Shown: positions 1 through 7,994 of the stretch, piece after piece
Position numbering within the stretch: the first letter of the stretch is position 1
How the letters are laid out: every line of letters starts with the position of its first letter
Assembly: GCF_025821665.1 (NCBI RefSeq)
Contig: NZ_JACKSJ010000219.1
Location: forward strand, 1 to 39,765
Direction: 5' to 3'
Source: [Mycobacterium] manitobense
GTDB taxonomy: Bacteria; Actinomycetota; Actinomycetes; Mycobacteriales; Mycobacteriaceae
Length of the DNA stretch: 39,765 bases
Translations under genes and position numbers: made by a program
The notes under the pieces: model-generated
What the model saw: the letters and a program-made list of their open reading frames with translations, nothing else
Told to the model about the DNA's origin: nothing
The model's database searches: none

Positions 1-1344
1 CGGGCTGGTCAGCGAGATGACACTGGCGCAACTGCGTGAGCGCTCGACTTCGGGTCGTGGCACGCCGGCGGCGCGGTGATGCCGGCCGCGCGCGCGGCCG
101 CCGACGCGCTGCGGCAGTTCGACCCGACGCTGGACGCCCAGCGGCTGGCCGAGGTGGCCAGCTCGTCGGCGGGGCCGCTCAGCCTGATCACCCTGCGTCA
201 GTCCGATCACGACCGCGTGGCGGGGGCGCTCGGCGCGGTGCCCGGCGTCGTCGTCACCCCGCAGGCCGCGATGCTGCCGACCGACGACCGCTTCGCCCCC
301 GCGATCGTCGAGGAGGTGCGCAAGGCCGTCGTCGACGAACTCGACGGCCAGGCCGGCTGGCGGGTGGTCAGCGTCAACCAGAACGGCGTGGACGTCGACG
401 TGCTCAACGAGGTTCCCGGCAACCCCTCGCCGTCGGTGACCATCAGCCTGGACCGGGCCGTGCAGAACGCGGCGCAGAACGCGGTGAACTTCACCGGCAA
501 GAAGGCGATGATCGTCGCGATCAAGCCGTCCACCGGCGAGATCCTTGCCGTCGCGCAGAACGCCGCCGCCGACGCCGACGGGCCGATCGCCACGATGGGG
601 CTCTACCCGCCGGGCTCGACGTTCAAGATCGTCACCGCGGGCGCCGCGATCGACCGGGCCATGGCCACCCCCAACACCCTGCTCGGCTGCCCGGGCAAGA
701 TGGACATCGGCCACCGCACCGTGCCCAACTACGGCGGTTTCGACCTCGGCACCGTGCCGATGTCGCGGGCCTTCGCCAGCTCGTGCAACACCACCTTCGC
801 CGAACTGGCCAGCCGGATGCCGCCGCGCGGGTTGACCACCGCCGCCGCGCAGTACGGCATCGGGCCGGACTACGAGATCGAGGGCATCACCACGGTGTCG
901 GGCTCGGTGCCGCCGACGGTCAACCTGGCCGAGCGCACCGAGGACGGCTTCGGCCAGGGCAAGGTGCTGGTCAGCCCGTTCGGCATGGCGATGGCCGCAG
1001 CCACCGTCGCGGCGGGACGCACTCCCGTGCCCCGCCTCATCGAGGGCCGCGAGACCGTCATCAACGGCGACCGCACGCCCATCTCGCCGGCGATGGTCGA
1101 CGGCTTGCGGCCGATGATGCGGCTGGTGGTGACCAACGGCACCGCCGACGACCTGCAGGGCGTCGGCGACGTGCGGGGCAAGACAGGGGAGGCCGAATTC
1201 GCGGGCGGCTCACACTCGTGGTTCGCCGGTTACCGCGGTGACATGGCCTTCGCCGCGCTCATCGTCGGTGGCGGCAGCTCCGAGTACGCGGTGCGGATGC
1301 TGCGCGGCATGCTCGACGGCCTGCCGCCCGACTATCTGGCCTGA
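1..1344 (+). CDS. Penicillin-binding lipoprotein (Rv2864c-like), 5' end missing and probably frameshifted near base 37
   Basis: This is the C-terminal two thirds of a class B penicillin-binding protein that cross-links peptidoglycan outside the membrane. Three active-site motifs are visible: SxxK as STFK (616-627), SxN as SCN (781-789) and KTG (1180-1188). The sequence from about residue DALRQFD onward aligns closely with remembered M. tuberculosis Rv2864c. The gene enters from the left edge, so the signal peptide and N-terminal domain are outside the window. In the frame of the transpeptidase domain, a TGA lies at 37-39, yet codons 40-75 just after it still read family-like sequence (ALDFGSWHAGG). 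Bases 2-36 read sensibly only in the next frame (GLVSEMTLAQLR). One missing base at about 37-42 explains this. ATG 76 or GTG/ATG codons nearby are the first in-frame starts if the gene is truly broken. The transpeptidase domain itself is intact. Confidence 0.87.
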
Positions 1345-1358
1345 GGTCCCGGCGGCGG

Positions 1359-1364
1359 TAAATT
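1359..1364 (+). promoter_or_regulatory. -10 element for the DUF1707 gene, probably leaderless
   Basis: TAAATT lies 10 bases before the ATG at 1375. This would place the transcript start at or just before the start codon. No clear -35 was identified. Confidence 0.4.
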
Positions 1365-1374
1365 GGGACGGGAC

Positions 1375-1962
1375 ATGACCAGTCCCAACGGCGAACCCAT
1401 CGCACTGCGCATCTCCGACGCCGACCGCAACGGAACCCTGCGCCGGCTGCACAACGCCGTCGCGATGGGCCTGATCGACATCGACGAGTTCGAGGAACGC
1501 TCGGCGCGGGTGTCACAGGCCCGGCTGCGGCCCGACCTCGACACGCTCGTCGACGACCTGCCCGGTCCCGGCGCGATCGTCACCTCGGCCACCGACCGCG
1601 TCGAACTGCGTGGCGTGTTCGGATCCTTGAAACGCCAAGGCGAGTGGATCGTCCCGACCCGGCTGGCGCTGCACCGCCGGATGGGGTCGATCAACCTCGA
1701 CCTGACCCGGGCCCGGTTCGCCGGCCCGATGGTCGTCATCGAACTCGACCTGCGCGCCGGCGGCCTGGAACTGCGGCTGCCCGACGGTGCGAGCGCGTCG
1801 ATCGACGACGTCGAGGTGATCGTCGGCAGCGCCACCGACCACCGCCGCGACGCCCCCGCCGAGGGCCGCCCGCACGTCGTGCTGACCGGCAAGGTGGTGT
1901 TCGGCTCGGTGGACATCCGCGGTCCGCGCACCGGGTGGCGGTGGCGGCGCGGCGAGCGCTGA
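1375..1962 (+). CDS. DUF1707 domain protein with LiaF-like C-terminal half
   Basis: A 195-residue protein. Residues 8-62 carry the DUF1707 pattern (RISDADRN, then LxxAVAMGxIDxDEFEERSARVxxARxRxDLDxLVDDLPG), a short helical domain common in actinobacteria. The rest is rich in beta strands with a repeating GSxxxDLTRA / GSVDIRGP pattern, as in LiaF/cell-wall-active antibiotic response proteins. No transmembrane segment or signal peptide is visible, so it is probably cytoplasmic. ATG 1375 is preferred over TTG 1363 because a TAAATT hexamer lies 10 bases upstream of it. The gene follows the penicillin-binding protein by 30 bases, so a cell-envelope role is possible, but this is inferred only from position. 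The exact function is unknown. Confidence 0.85.
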   Translation: MTSPNGEPIALRISDADRNGTLRRLHNAVAMGLIDIDEFEERSARVSQARLRPDLDTLVDDLPGPGAIVTSATDRVELRGVFGSLKRQGEWIVPTRLALHRRMGSINLDLTRARFAGPMVVIELDLRAGGLELRLPDGASASIDDVEVIVGSATDHRRDAPAEGRPHVVLTGKVVFGSVDIRGPRTGWRWRRGER

Positions 1963-1979
1963 AGGCTAAAGGCCCCGGC

Positions 1980-2399
1980 TCAGCGGCGGTCGAGCACCGC
2001 GAAGCTCAACGTGGCCCGCGCGGCCAGCCGGTCACGGCCGACGTCGGTCACGTCGACGGCGGTGACGATCATCCGCCTGCCCGCCCGCACGATGGTCGCC
2101 TCGGCGCGGGCCGGGCCGGCCACGACGGGCGCGACGAAGTGCACGGTCATGTCCGCGGTGGTGACGTCCTGATCGGCGGTCACGTGCCTGCCTGCGAGGC
2201 GTCCCGCGGCGATGTCGATCAGGGTGGCCACCAGCCCGCCCTGCAGCGCACCGCGGACGTTGGCCAGGTCGGGCCGGTTGTCCATCTCGAGGATGAGCAA
2301 TTCGTCGGCAACCACGACATCCCGCAGGCCCAGCTGTCCGAGCAGGTGGTCGGGCGTGGTCACCATCGGCCGCGTCGTGAGGTTCGACTCGTCGAGCAT
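1980..2399 (-). CDS. PaaI-type hotdog-fold acyl-CoA thioesterase
   Basis: A 139-residue single-domain hotdog protein, a typical length for the 4HBT/PaaI family, whose members hydrolyse acyl-CoA thioesters in the cytoplasm. Landmarks are the helix region RGALQGGLVATLIDIAAG (about residues 50-67), with the acidic residue expected near the active site, followed by the strands TADMTVHFVAPV and RMIVTAVDVTD. The start at ATG 2399 is chosen because an upstream extension would run into the divergent mapB gene. The two genes are separated by 64 bases. The substrate cannot be read from the sequence. Confidence 0.8.
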   Translation of the reverse strand: MLDESNLTTRPMVTTPDHLLGQLGLRDVVVADELLILEMDNRPDLANVRGALQGGLVATLIDIAAGRLAGRHVTADQDVTTADMTVHFVAPVVAGPARAEATIVRAGRRMIVTAVDVTDVGRDRLAARATLSFAVLDRR

Positions 2400-2450
2400 G
2401 GCTGTCAAGGTAGCAGCACTCTCCGAAAGGGAGATCGGCGTTCTCCTGGC

Positions 2451-2456
2451 TATCCT
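2451..2456 (+). promoter_or_regulatory. -10 element for mapB, probably leaderless
   Basis: TATCCT is followed by 7 bases and then the mapB ATG at 2464. No Shine-Dalgarno sequence lies between them, which fits a leaderless transcript. Confidence 0.5.
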
Positions 2457-2463
2457 GGGTGTC

Positions 2464-3321
2464 ATGCCTGTCCGCACCGCGCTTCGCCCCGGTGAGCTGT
2501 CCCCGACGCTGCCGGTGCCCAAATCGATCGCCCGCCCCGAGTACGCCTGGCGGCCGACGGTCGACGAGGGCAGCGAACCCTGGGTGCAGACGCCCGAGGT
2601 GATCGAGAAGATGCGCGTCGCCGGGCGGATCGCGGCGGGCGCGCTGGCCGAGGCGGGCAAGGCCGTCGCCCCCGGCGTCACCACCGACGAGCTCGACCGC
2701 ATCGCGCACGACTACATGGTCGACCACGGCGCCTACCCGTCCACCCTGGGCTACAAGGGATTCCCGAAGTCGTGCTGCACCTCGCTCAACGAGATCATCT
2801 GCCACGGCATCCCGGATTCGACCGTCGTGCAGGACGGTGACATCGTCAACATCGACGTCACCGCGTACATCGACGGCGTGCACGGCGACACCAACGCGAC
2901 CTTCCTGGCCGGCGACGTCGCCGAGGAGCACCGCCTGCTCGTGGAGCGCACCCACGAGGCGACCATGCGGGCGATCAAGGCGGTCAAGCCCGGCCGTCAG
3001 CTGTCGGTCGTCGGCCGGGTCATCGAGTCGTACGCGAACCGGTTCGGCTACAACGTGGTTCGCGATTTCACCGGCCACGGCATCGGCACCACCTTCCACA
3101 ACGGCCTGGTGGTGCTGCACTACGACCAGCCGTCGGTGGACACCGTGCTCGAGCCGGGGATGACGTTCACCATCGAGCCGATGATCAATCTCGGCGGCCT
3201 GGACTACGAGATCTGGGACGACGGTTGGACCGTGGCCACCCGGGACAAGAAGTGGACCGCGCAGTTCGAGCACACCCTGGTGGTCACCGACGGCGGCGCC
3301 GAGATCCTCACCCGGCTGTGA
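2464..3321 (+). CDS. mapB: Methionine aminopeptidase type I (MapB)
   Basis: Removes the initiator methionine from nascent proteins. At 285 residues it has the same length as M. tuberculosis MapB (Rv2861c). The five metal ligands fall at the same positions as in that enzyme: D131 (NID), D142 (HGD), H205 (GHG), E238 (IEP) and E269 (FEH). The roughly 40-residue N-terminal extension with a proline-rich, SH3-ligand-like stretch (LPVPKSIARPEY) is the mark of the type Ic mycobacterial form. ATG 2464 follows a TATCCT hexamer by 7 bases. The gene is divergent from the thioesterase and is followed by an intergenic palindrome and cobQ. Confidence 0.97.
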   Translation: MPVRTALRPGELSPTLPVPKSIARPEYAWRPTVDEGSEPWVQTPEVIEKMRVAGRIAAGALAEAGKAVAPGVTTDELDRIAHDYMVDHGAYPSTLGYKGFPKSCCTSLNEIICHGIPDSTVVQDGDIVNIDVTAYIDGVHGDTNATFLAGDVAEEHRLLVERTHEATMRAIKAVKPGRQLSVVGRVIESYANRFGYNVVRDFTGHGIGTTFHNGLVVLHYDQPSVDTVLEPGMTFTIEPMINLGGLDYEIWDDGWTVATRDKKWTAQFEHTLVVTDGGAEILTRL

Positions 3322-3330
3322 GCATGTCAG

Positions 3331-3386
3331 CGAGCGTGCGCCCAGTGCGATTTTCTCGCCCGAATCCCGCACTGAGCACACGTTCG
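3331..3386. repeat. Imperfect inverted repeat between mapB and cobQ
   Basis: Two 25-base arms (3331-3355 and 3362-3386) face each other across a 6-base loop, with 19 of 25 positions complementary. The core of the left arm, CAGTGCG, mirrors CGCACTG in the right arm. Several mismatches would be G-U pairs in minus-strand RNA. No T-tract follows. It could act as a terminator after mapB or be a copy of a dispersed intergenic repeat. Confidence 0.7.
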
Positions 3387-3388
3387 GC

Positions 3389-4894
3389 GTGCTGAAGGGC
3401 GCGCTGCTGGTCGCAGGCACCACCAGCGACGCAGGCAAGTCGATGGTCGTGGCCGGGCTGTGCCGGCTACTGGCCCGCCAAGGCGTGCGGGTGGCGCCGT
3501 TCAAGGCGCAGAACATGTCGAACAACTCGGCGGTCACCGTCGAGGGCGGCGAGATCGGCCGGGCGCAGGCGGTGCAGGCCCGCGCCGCAGGCCTGGCGCC
3601 CAGCATCCGGTTCAATCCCGTACTGCTCAAACCCGGTAGCGACCGCACCTCGCAGCTGGTGGTGCGCGGCAGGGTCGCCGGATCGGTGGCCGCCGCGGAC
3701 TACATCGCCCACCGGGACCGGCTCGCCGCGCTGATCGCCGACGAACTCGCTTCGCTGCGCGAGGAATTCGACGTCGTGCTGTGCGAGGGCGCCGGCTCAC
3801 CGGCCGAGATCAACCTGCGCGCCACCGACCTGTCGAACATGGGGCTGGCCCGTGCCGGGCGGCTGCCCGTCGTCGTGGTCGGTGACATCGACCGGGGTGG
3901 GGTGCTGGCCCACTTCCACGGCACCGTCGCGGTGCTCGAACCGCAGGACCAGGCGCTGATCGCCGGCTTCGTGGTCAACAAGTTCCGCGGCGACCCGGCG
4001 CTGCTGGTGCCCGGGCTGGACCGGCTGACCGAGCTGACCGGGCGGCCCACCTACGGCGTGCTGCCCTACAGCGACGAGATCTGGCTGGACACCGAGGATT
4101 CGGTGTCGGTGCTGACCGGCCGGGTGGTCGGGCGGCCGACGTCGCCGCGCGGCGCCCAGCCCCTGACCGTCGCCGCGGTCCGGCTGCCGCGGATCTCGAA
4201 CTCCACCGACGTCGAGGCGCTGGCCTGCGAGCCCGGGGTGCTGGTGCGCTGGGTCAGCGAGCCCGCCGACCTGGCCGACGCCGACGTCGTGGTGCTGCCG
4301 GGCAGCAAGGCCACGGTCGCCGACCTGACGTGGCTGCGCGAGCGCGGCCTCGCCGAGGCGATCGTCGGGTACGCCCGCGCGGGCCGGCCGGTGCTCGGCA
4401 TCTGCGGCGGATTCCAGATGCTGTGCCGCCGCATCGACGACACCGTGGAGTCGCGGGCCGGACGCGTCGACGGCCTCGGGCTGCTCGACGCCGACATCGC
4501 GTTCGCCGCCGAGAAGACGCTGTGCCACCGCGACGCTCCGCTGCGGGGTTACGAGATCCACCACGGCCAGGTCGCCGACAGCTCCGCCGCCGAGTGGTCC
4601 GACTCCGACACCGCAACCGCTGTCGGGCTGCGCCGCGACGGCGTCTACGGCACCCACTGGCACGGACTGCTCGACAACGACGCGTTCCGCAGGCGCTGGC
4701 TCACCGAGGTCGCCGCGGCGGCGGGCCGGCCGGGCTTCGTGGTCGCCGACGACACCGACGTCACCGCGCGGCGCGACGCCCAACTCGACGTGATGGCCGA
4801 CCTGCTGGCCGCACACCTCGACGTGGACGCCGTTTGTGACCTCGTCGCGCACGGTCCGCCGCCGCGCCCGACGCTCGTCACCACCCTCCGCTGA
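3389..4894 (+). CDS. cobQ: Cobyric acid synthase (CobQ)
   Basis: Glutamine-dependent amidation of four side chains of adenosylcobyrinic a,c-diamide to give adenosylcobyric acid, a late step of B12 synthesis. At 501 residues it has the normal length. The N-terminal ATP-binding region contains AGTTSDAGKS (residues 9-18), with the CobQ-typical KAQNMSNNS just after. The C-terminal class I glutamine amidotransferase domain has nucleophile C339 (GICGG) and the histidine region GTHWHG (H423, H425). The GTG start at 3389 directly precedes LKGALLVAGT and has no obvious Shine-Dalgarno sequence. It stands alone here; cobO, cobB and the cobalt importer are further along the window. Confidence 0.95.
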   Translation: MLKGALLVAGTTSDAGKSMVVAGLCRLLARQGVRVAPFKAQNMSNNSAVTVEGGEIGRAQAVQARAAGLAPSIRFNPVLLKPGSDRTSQLVVRGRVAGSVAAADYIAHRDRLAALIADELASLREEFDVVLCEGAGSPAEINLRATDLSNMGLARAGRLPVVVVGDIDRGGVLAHFHGTVAVLEPQDQALIAGFVVNKFRGDPALLVPGLDRLTELTGRPTYGVLPYSDEIWLDTEDSVSVLTGRVVGRPTSPRGAQPLTVAAVRLPRISNSTDVEALACEPGVLVRWVSEPADLADADVVVLPGSKATVADLTWLRERGLAEAIVGYARAGRPVLGICGGFQMLCRRIDDTVESRAGRVDGLGLLDADIAFAAEKTLCHRDAPLRGYEIHHGQVADSSAAEWSDSDTATAVGLRRDGVYGTHWHGLLDNDAFRRRWLTEVAAAAGRPGFVVADDTDVTARRDAQLDVMADLLAAHLDVDAVCDLVAHGPPPRPTLVTTLR

Positions 4895-4903
4895 GCGCTC
4901 GCC

Positions 4904-4909
4904 TACCCT
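4904..4909 (+). promoter_or_regulatory. -10 element for the lipoprotein gene, probably leaderless
   Basis: TACCCT lies just after the cobQ stop codon, followed by 6 bases and then the ATG at 4916. Confidence 0.5.
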
Positions 4910-4915
4910 GGCCAC

Positions 4916-5584
4916 ATGATCCGCCGGTGGGGGGCGCTGCTCGCGGCGGTCTGCGCGCTCACCGGCTGCGCCACCGCCGTCACCGGGACACCCACCTGGC
5001 CCGGCGCCCGGCTGGAGCGGGCGCTGCTGACCGCGCAGGACTTCCCGCCCGGCGTGCAGTACGACCGGATCGCCGAGGAGACCGACGGGACCGGCGGGCC
5101 CGGCGCCCGCAGCGGCCCGCCGGCGATGCTGTCCGAGCCGCCGGGTTGCTCGGACGGGCTCACCAGGGTGATCGCCGGATCCGGTGAGCGCGGCCCCGGC
5201 AGTGCCGCCGAATACGTGGTGGCCTGGGACGGCGTCCGCATCGTGATGACCGTGCTGACGTGGCCGCTGGACCTCGACCGGCTCGCCGCGACCGCCGACC
5301 GGTGCGCGCGGTTCGAGACCTTCTTCGACCCGGCCAGCGACGGCATCCCGATGACCACCACCCGACTGCCCGCGCCGCGCGCCGAAGCGCTGGTGTACCA
5401 ACAGACGATGACCCTGGCAGGCGTCGACAACAGTGTCTACTTCAGCTTCGAGAACGTGGGCACCATGGCCGTCTTCGGCATCGCGTTCCCCACGGCGAAT
5501 CCGGACATCGCCGTCAAAGGCACGCTGCCGCAAACGTTTCTGGACACCGCGGGCAGACAAGCGCATCGCGCAGCGGCACAGTGA
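4916..5584 (+). CDS. Predicted lipoprotein of unknown function
   Basis: A 222-residue exported protein. The signal peptide has a short basic N-region (MIRRW), a hydrophobic core and a lipobox ALTGC, giving lipidation at C18 and attachment to the outer face of the membrane. The remainder has the layout of small mycobacterial lipoproteins such as the PknH-sensor-like/DUF5642 group: an LLTAQDFPPGV segment, internal cysteines (PPGCSDG, ADRCARF) that could form a disulphide, and a C-terminal beta-rich part. The family assignment is tentative. TACCCT 6 bases upstream of the ATG supports this start. The gene is bracketed by cobQ and a hydrolase-like gene, with no functional link evident. Confidence 0.82.
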   Translation: MIRRWGALLAAVCALTGCATAVTGTPTWPGARLERALLTAQDFPPGVQYDRIAEETDGTGGPGARSGPPAMLSEPPGCSDGLTRVIAGSGERGPGSAAEYVVAWDGVRIVMTVLTWPLDLDRLAATADRCARFETFFDPASDGIPMTTTRLPAPRAEALVYQQTMTLAGVDNSVYFSFENVGTMAVFGIAFPTANPDIAVKGTLPQTFLDTAGRQAHRAAAQ

Positions 5585-5632
5585 ACGTCGGTTCTTGATC
5601 TTAATTCCGCCCGGGCACCCGGATTCTCCCTG

Positions 5633-5638
5633 TAGCGT
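5633..5638 (+). promoter_or_regulatory. -10 element for the hydrolase-like gene, probably leaderless
   Basis: TAGCGT is followed by 6 bases and then ATG 5645. The 60-base gap between genes holds nothing else that I recognise. Confidence 0.45.
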
Positions 5639-5644
5639 GGCCGA

Positions 5645-6208
5645 ATGCTCTCATCCATGGTCACCGTCGACGGGTTCTCCGTCCCGGTGGACGTGGCGGG
5701 CCCGGAGAAGGGCTCGACCGTGGTGGTCCTCGGCGCGGCCAATCACTCCCCGGCGTCTTACGACGCGGTCTGCGCGCGACTGCACACCGCGTCGCTGCGG
5801 ACCGTCATCATCGGACCCGATCCCCGGCTGACCCCCAAGGCGGTGGTGGGCATCCTCGACGCGCTCGACGTGCGCTGGGCGTTGCTGGTGGGGGACAAGG
5901 TCGGTGGCGAGCTGGCGTGGGAGTTGGCGGCCACCCGGCTCGATCGCTTCATCGGGCTGGTGGTCATCGACCGCGGGCATCCCCGGGTCGCCGACCTGTC
6001 CGGAGCCGTCCGCGACGAGCACTGCCCACCGGTGGAGATGAACACCACGGCGCTGGTGAGCACCCCGGCGTCACGAGAAGTGGCGAAGGCCAGCCAGCGC
6101 TACGTGTACGGCGAGTTCCGGCTGGTCGAACTGCTCAGCCGGCGCAGCGCGCAGGACGCCACCGCTCAGGTCGCCGCCGAGATCGTGCTGCGCACCAGCA
6201 CGTGGTGA
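5645..6208 (+). CDS. Alpha/beta-hydrolase-fold protein lacking the catalytic serine
   Basis: A 187-residue protein with the front half of an alpha/beta-hydrolase fold: a strand followed by GAANHSPASYD where the oxyanion-hole loop usually lies, then the nucleophile-elbow position WALLVGDKVGGELAW (residues 78-92). In the usual GxSxG the central residue is serine; here G83-D-K85-V-G87 has lysine. A later strand gives VVIDRGHP with D109. At 187 residues it is shorter than typical members (about 250-300), and a lid and C-terminal histidine strand are not evident. It is therefore probably not a conventional esterase. A binding or regulatory role is possible, but the function is unknown. It converges on the NAGGN synthetase gene, with only 4 bases between them. 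Confidence 0.75.
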   Translation: MLSSMVTVDGFSVPVDVAGPEKGSTVVVLGAANHSPASYDAVCARLHTASLRTVIIGPDPRLTPKAVVGILDALDVRWALLVGDKVGGELAWELAATRLDRFIGLVVIDRGHPRVADLSGAVRDEHCPPVEMNTTALVSTPASREVAKASQRYVYGEFRLVELLSRRSAQDATAQVAAEIVLRTSTW

Positions 6209-6212
6209 CCGG

Positions 6213-7994
6213 CTAGGCCGGCGTCTCGTCCGGAGTCCAGGCCTGCGGAAGGCCCGGCTGGTTCGGGAACAGGAAGTCGATGAAAGCCGCTGCGGTGGGC
6301 TGAGGTTCGTGATTGGCCAGCCCCGGCCGCTCGTTGGCCTCGACGAACACGTACTCGGTGTCGGTGACGTCGGGCACCAGGAGGTCGATGCCCGTCACGG
6401 GGATGCCGAGCGCTTCGGCCGCGGTGACCGCCACCCGGCACAGCTCGGGGTTGACCTCGGCGGTGACGTCGTGGATGGTGCCGCCCTGGTGGAGGTTGGC
6501 CGTGCGGCGCACCCGCAGATGCTCGCCCTCGGGCAGCACGTCGTCGAAGGTCCAGCCGGCCTCCCGGACGGTGGACTCGGTGACCTCGTCGATCGGGATG
6601 CGCGACTCGCCGCCGGTCGCGGCGGCCCGCCGCCTGCTCTGCGTCTCGATCAGTTCGCCGATGGTGTGCTTGCCGGTGCCGACGACCTCCGCGGGCTTGC
6701 GCAGCGCGGCCGCCACAACTCTGCCGTCGATGACCACCAGCCGCAGGTCGTCGCCGGCGGCGCGCTGCTCGATCAGCACCTCGGGGTGCTGCTCGCGGGC
6801 CCGCACGAGGGCGGCGTCGAGTTCCTCGGGGCCGTCGACACCAACGGTGATGCCCTTGCCCTGCTCGCCGCGGGTGGGCTTGACCACGACGTCGCCGACC
6901 TCGGCGAGGAACGCGTGGTCCTCGGCGTCGAAGGTGGCCAGCCGGCCCTTGGGCACCTTGATGCTCGCCTCGGACACGATGCGCCGGGTCTGGCGCTTGT
7001 CGTCGCACCGGCTCATCGCCACCGCGGAGGTGAACTCCGAGAGCGATTCGCGGGTGATCACGCTGCGCCCGCCATGCGAGAGCCGCATCTCGCCGGCGCC
7101 CGCGTCGAGCACCTCGACCCAGATGCCGCGACGCATCGCCTCGTCGGCGATGATGCGTGCGTAGGGGTTGAGGTCGTCGACCGTCTCCGGCGGATGGGTG
7201 AACAGCGGTTCGTTGATCGCGTTCTTGCGCTTGACCGCCAGCACCGGGACCCGCTGGAAGCCCAGCTTCTCGTACAGCGCGATCGCCGCGGCGTTGTCGT
7301 GGGCCACCGACAGATCCAGGTAGGCCCGGTCCCGGTCCCGGAAGGTCGCGGCCAACACCCTGGTCAGGGCCGCCCCGACGCCGGGCAGGCTGGTGGTGGG
7401 GTCCACCGCCAGCGTCCACAGGCTCGACCCGTCCTCGGGGTCGTTGAAGAGGAGTTTGTGGTCGACGCCGGTGACGGTGCCGATCACCGATCCGTCGTCG
7501 TCGCGGACCGCCACCAGGTACTCGACGGCGTCGACGTCGCGGTGGTTGGCCCAGATGACGTCGACCGGGGCGGGCACCATGCCGCAGCGCACGTACACCC
7601 GGTTCATCGCGTCGGCCTCGGCGGCGTCGGCGAGCGGTCGCACCGTGAACCCGATCGGATCGGTGTCGGGCACCTCGCGGTCGGCGAAGCGCAGCCGGTA
7701 GGTGTGGCTGGGATCGATGAAGAGCTCCGAGGGCGAGCGCGCGACGAGGACGTGCGACTCCCTGGCGTAGATGCAGATGTCGCGGCGCCCGGGCCCCTCC
7801 TGTTGCAGGGCCTGCGCCAGCCGTTCCGGGTCGGCGAAGGTCTGGCCGAAGATCAAACGGCCCCAGCCGAGTTCGAGAACGACATCGTCGGCCATCGCGT
7901 CGACGAGATGCTGCGGCGACGCATCGTGCAGACCCATGGTGATGGCCTCGGTGTGATCACCGGTGGACACCACATGTGGATCTGTGTCGGTCAC
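6213..7994 (-). CDS. N-acetylglutaminylglutamine synthetase (GNAT/ATP-grasp fusion)
   Basis: Predicted to make N-acetylglutaminylglutamine, the precursor of the osmoprotectant NAGGN, by joining acetyl and glutamine units. The 593-residue protein fuses two enzymes. Residues about 115-255 are a GNAT acetyltransferase with the acetyl-CoA loop LPGVGAAL (203-210) and the end motif AAIALYEKLGFQRV. Residues about 325-575 are an ATP-grasp ligase with VVVKPTRGEQGKG (369-381) and the metal-binding strand FVEANERPG (550-558). This architecture matches the family paired with asparagine-synthase-like amidotransferases in Pseudomonas and Sinorhizobium. GTG 7994 overlaps the upstream TGA by four bases (GTGA), so translation is probably coupled. 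The peptidase often found third in such loci is absent here. Confidence 0.88.
   Translation of the reverse strand: MTDTDPHVVSTGDHTEAITMGLHDASPQHLVDAMADDVVLELGWGRLIFGQTFADPERLAQALQQEGPGRRDICIYARESHVLVARSPSELFIDPSHTYRLRFADREVPDTDPIGFTVRPLADAAEADAMNRVYVRCGMVPAPVDVIWANHRDVDAVEYLVAVRDDDGSVIGTVTGVDHKLLFNDPEDGSSLWTLAVDPTTSLPGVGAALTRVLAATFRDRDRAYLDLSVAHDNAAAIALYEKLGFQRVPVLAVKRKNAINEPLFTHPPETVDDLNPYARIIADEAMRRGIWVEVLDAGAGEMRLSHGGRSVITRESLSEFTSAVAMSRCDDKRQTRRIVSEASIKVPKGRLATFDAEDHAFLAEVGDVVVKPTRGEQGKGITVGVDGPEELDAALVRAREQHPEVLIEQRAAGDDLRLVVIDGRVVAAALRKPAEVVGTGKHTIGELIETQSRRRAAATGGESRIPIDEVTESTVREAGWTFDDVLPEGEHLRVRRTANLHQGGTIHDVTAEVNPELCRVAVTAAEALGIPVTGIDLLVPDVTDTEYVFVEANERPGLANHEPQPTAAAFIDFLFPNQPGLPQAWTPDETPA

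Noticed and set aside
3322..3388. A cobalamin riboswitch before cobQ
   Set aside because: The gap is only 67 bases and is filled by an inverted repeat; a B12 riboswitch needs about 200 bases and a recognisable B12 box, which I do not see. The cbiM and cobO upstream regions also lack one.
3797..5566. A 589-codon open frame on the minus strand
   Set aside because: It lies antisense to cobQ and the lipoprotein, both with clear motifs. Its translation is low in complexity (runs of R, G, A, H, V), typical of antisense frames in GC-rich DNA.
5645..6208. Calling this gene a catalytic esterase
   Set aside because: The serine of GxSxG is replaced by lysine and no catalytic histidine strand is evident.
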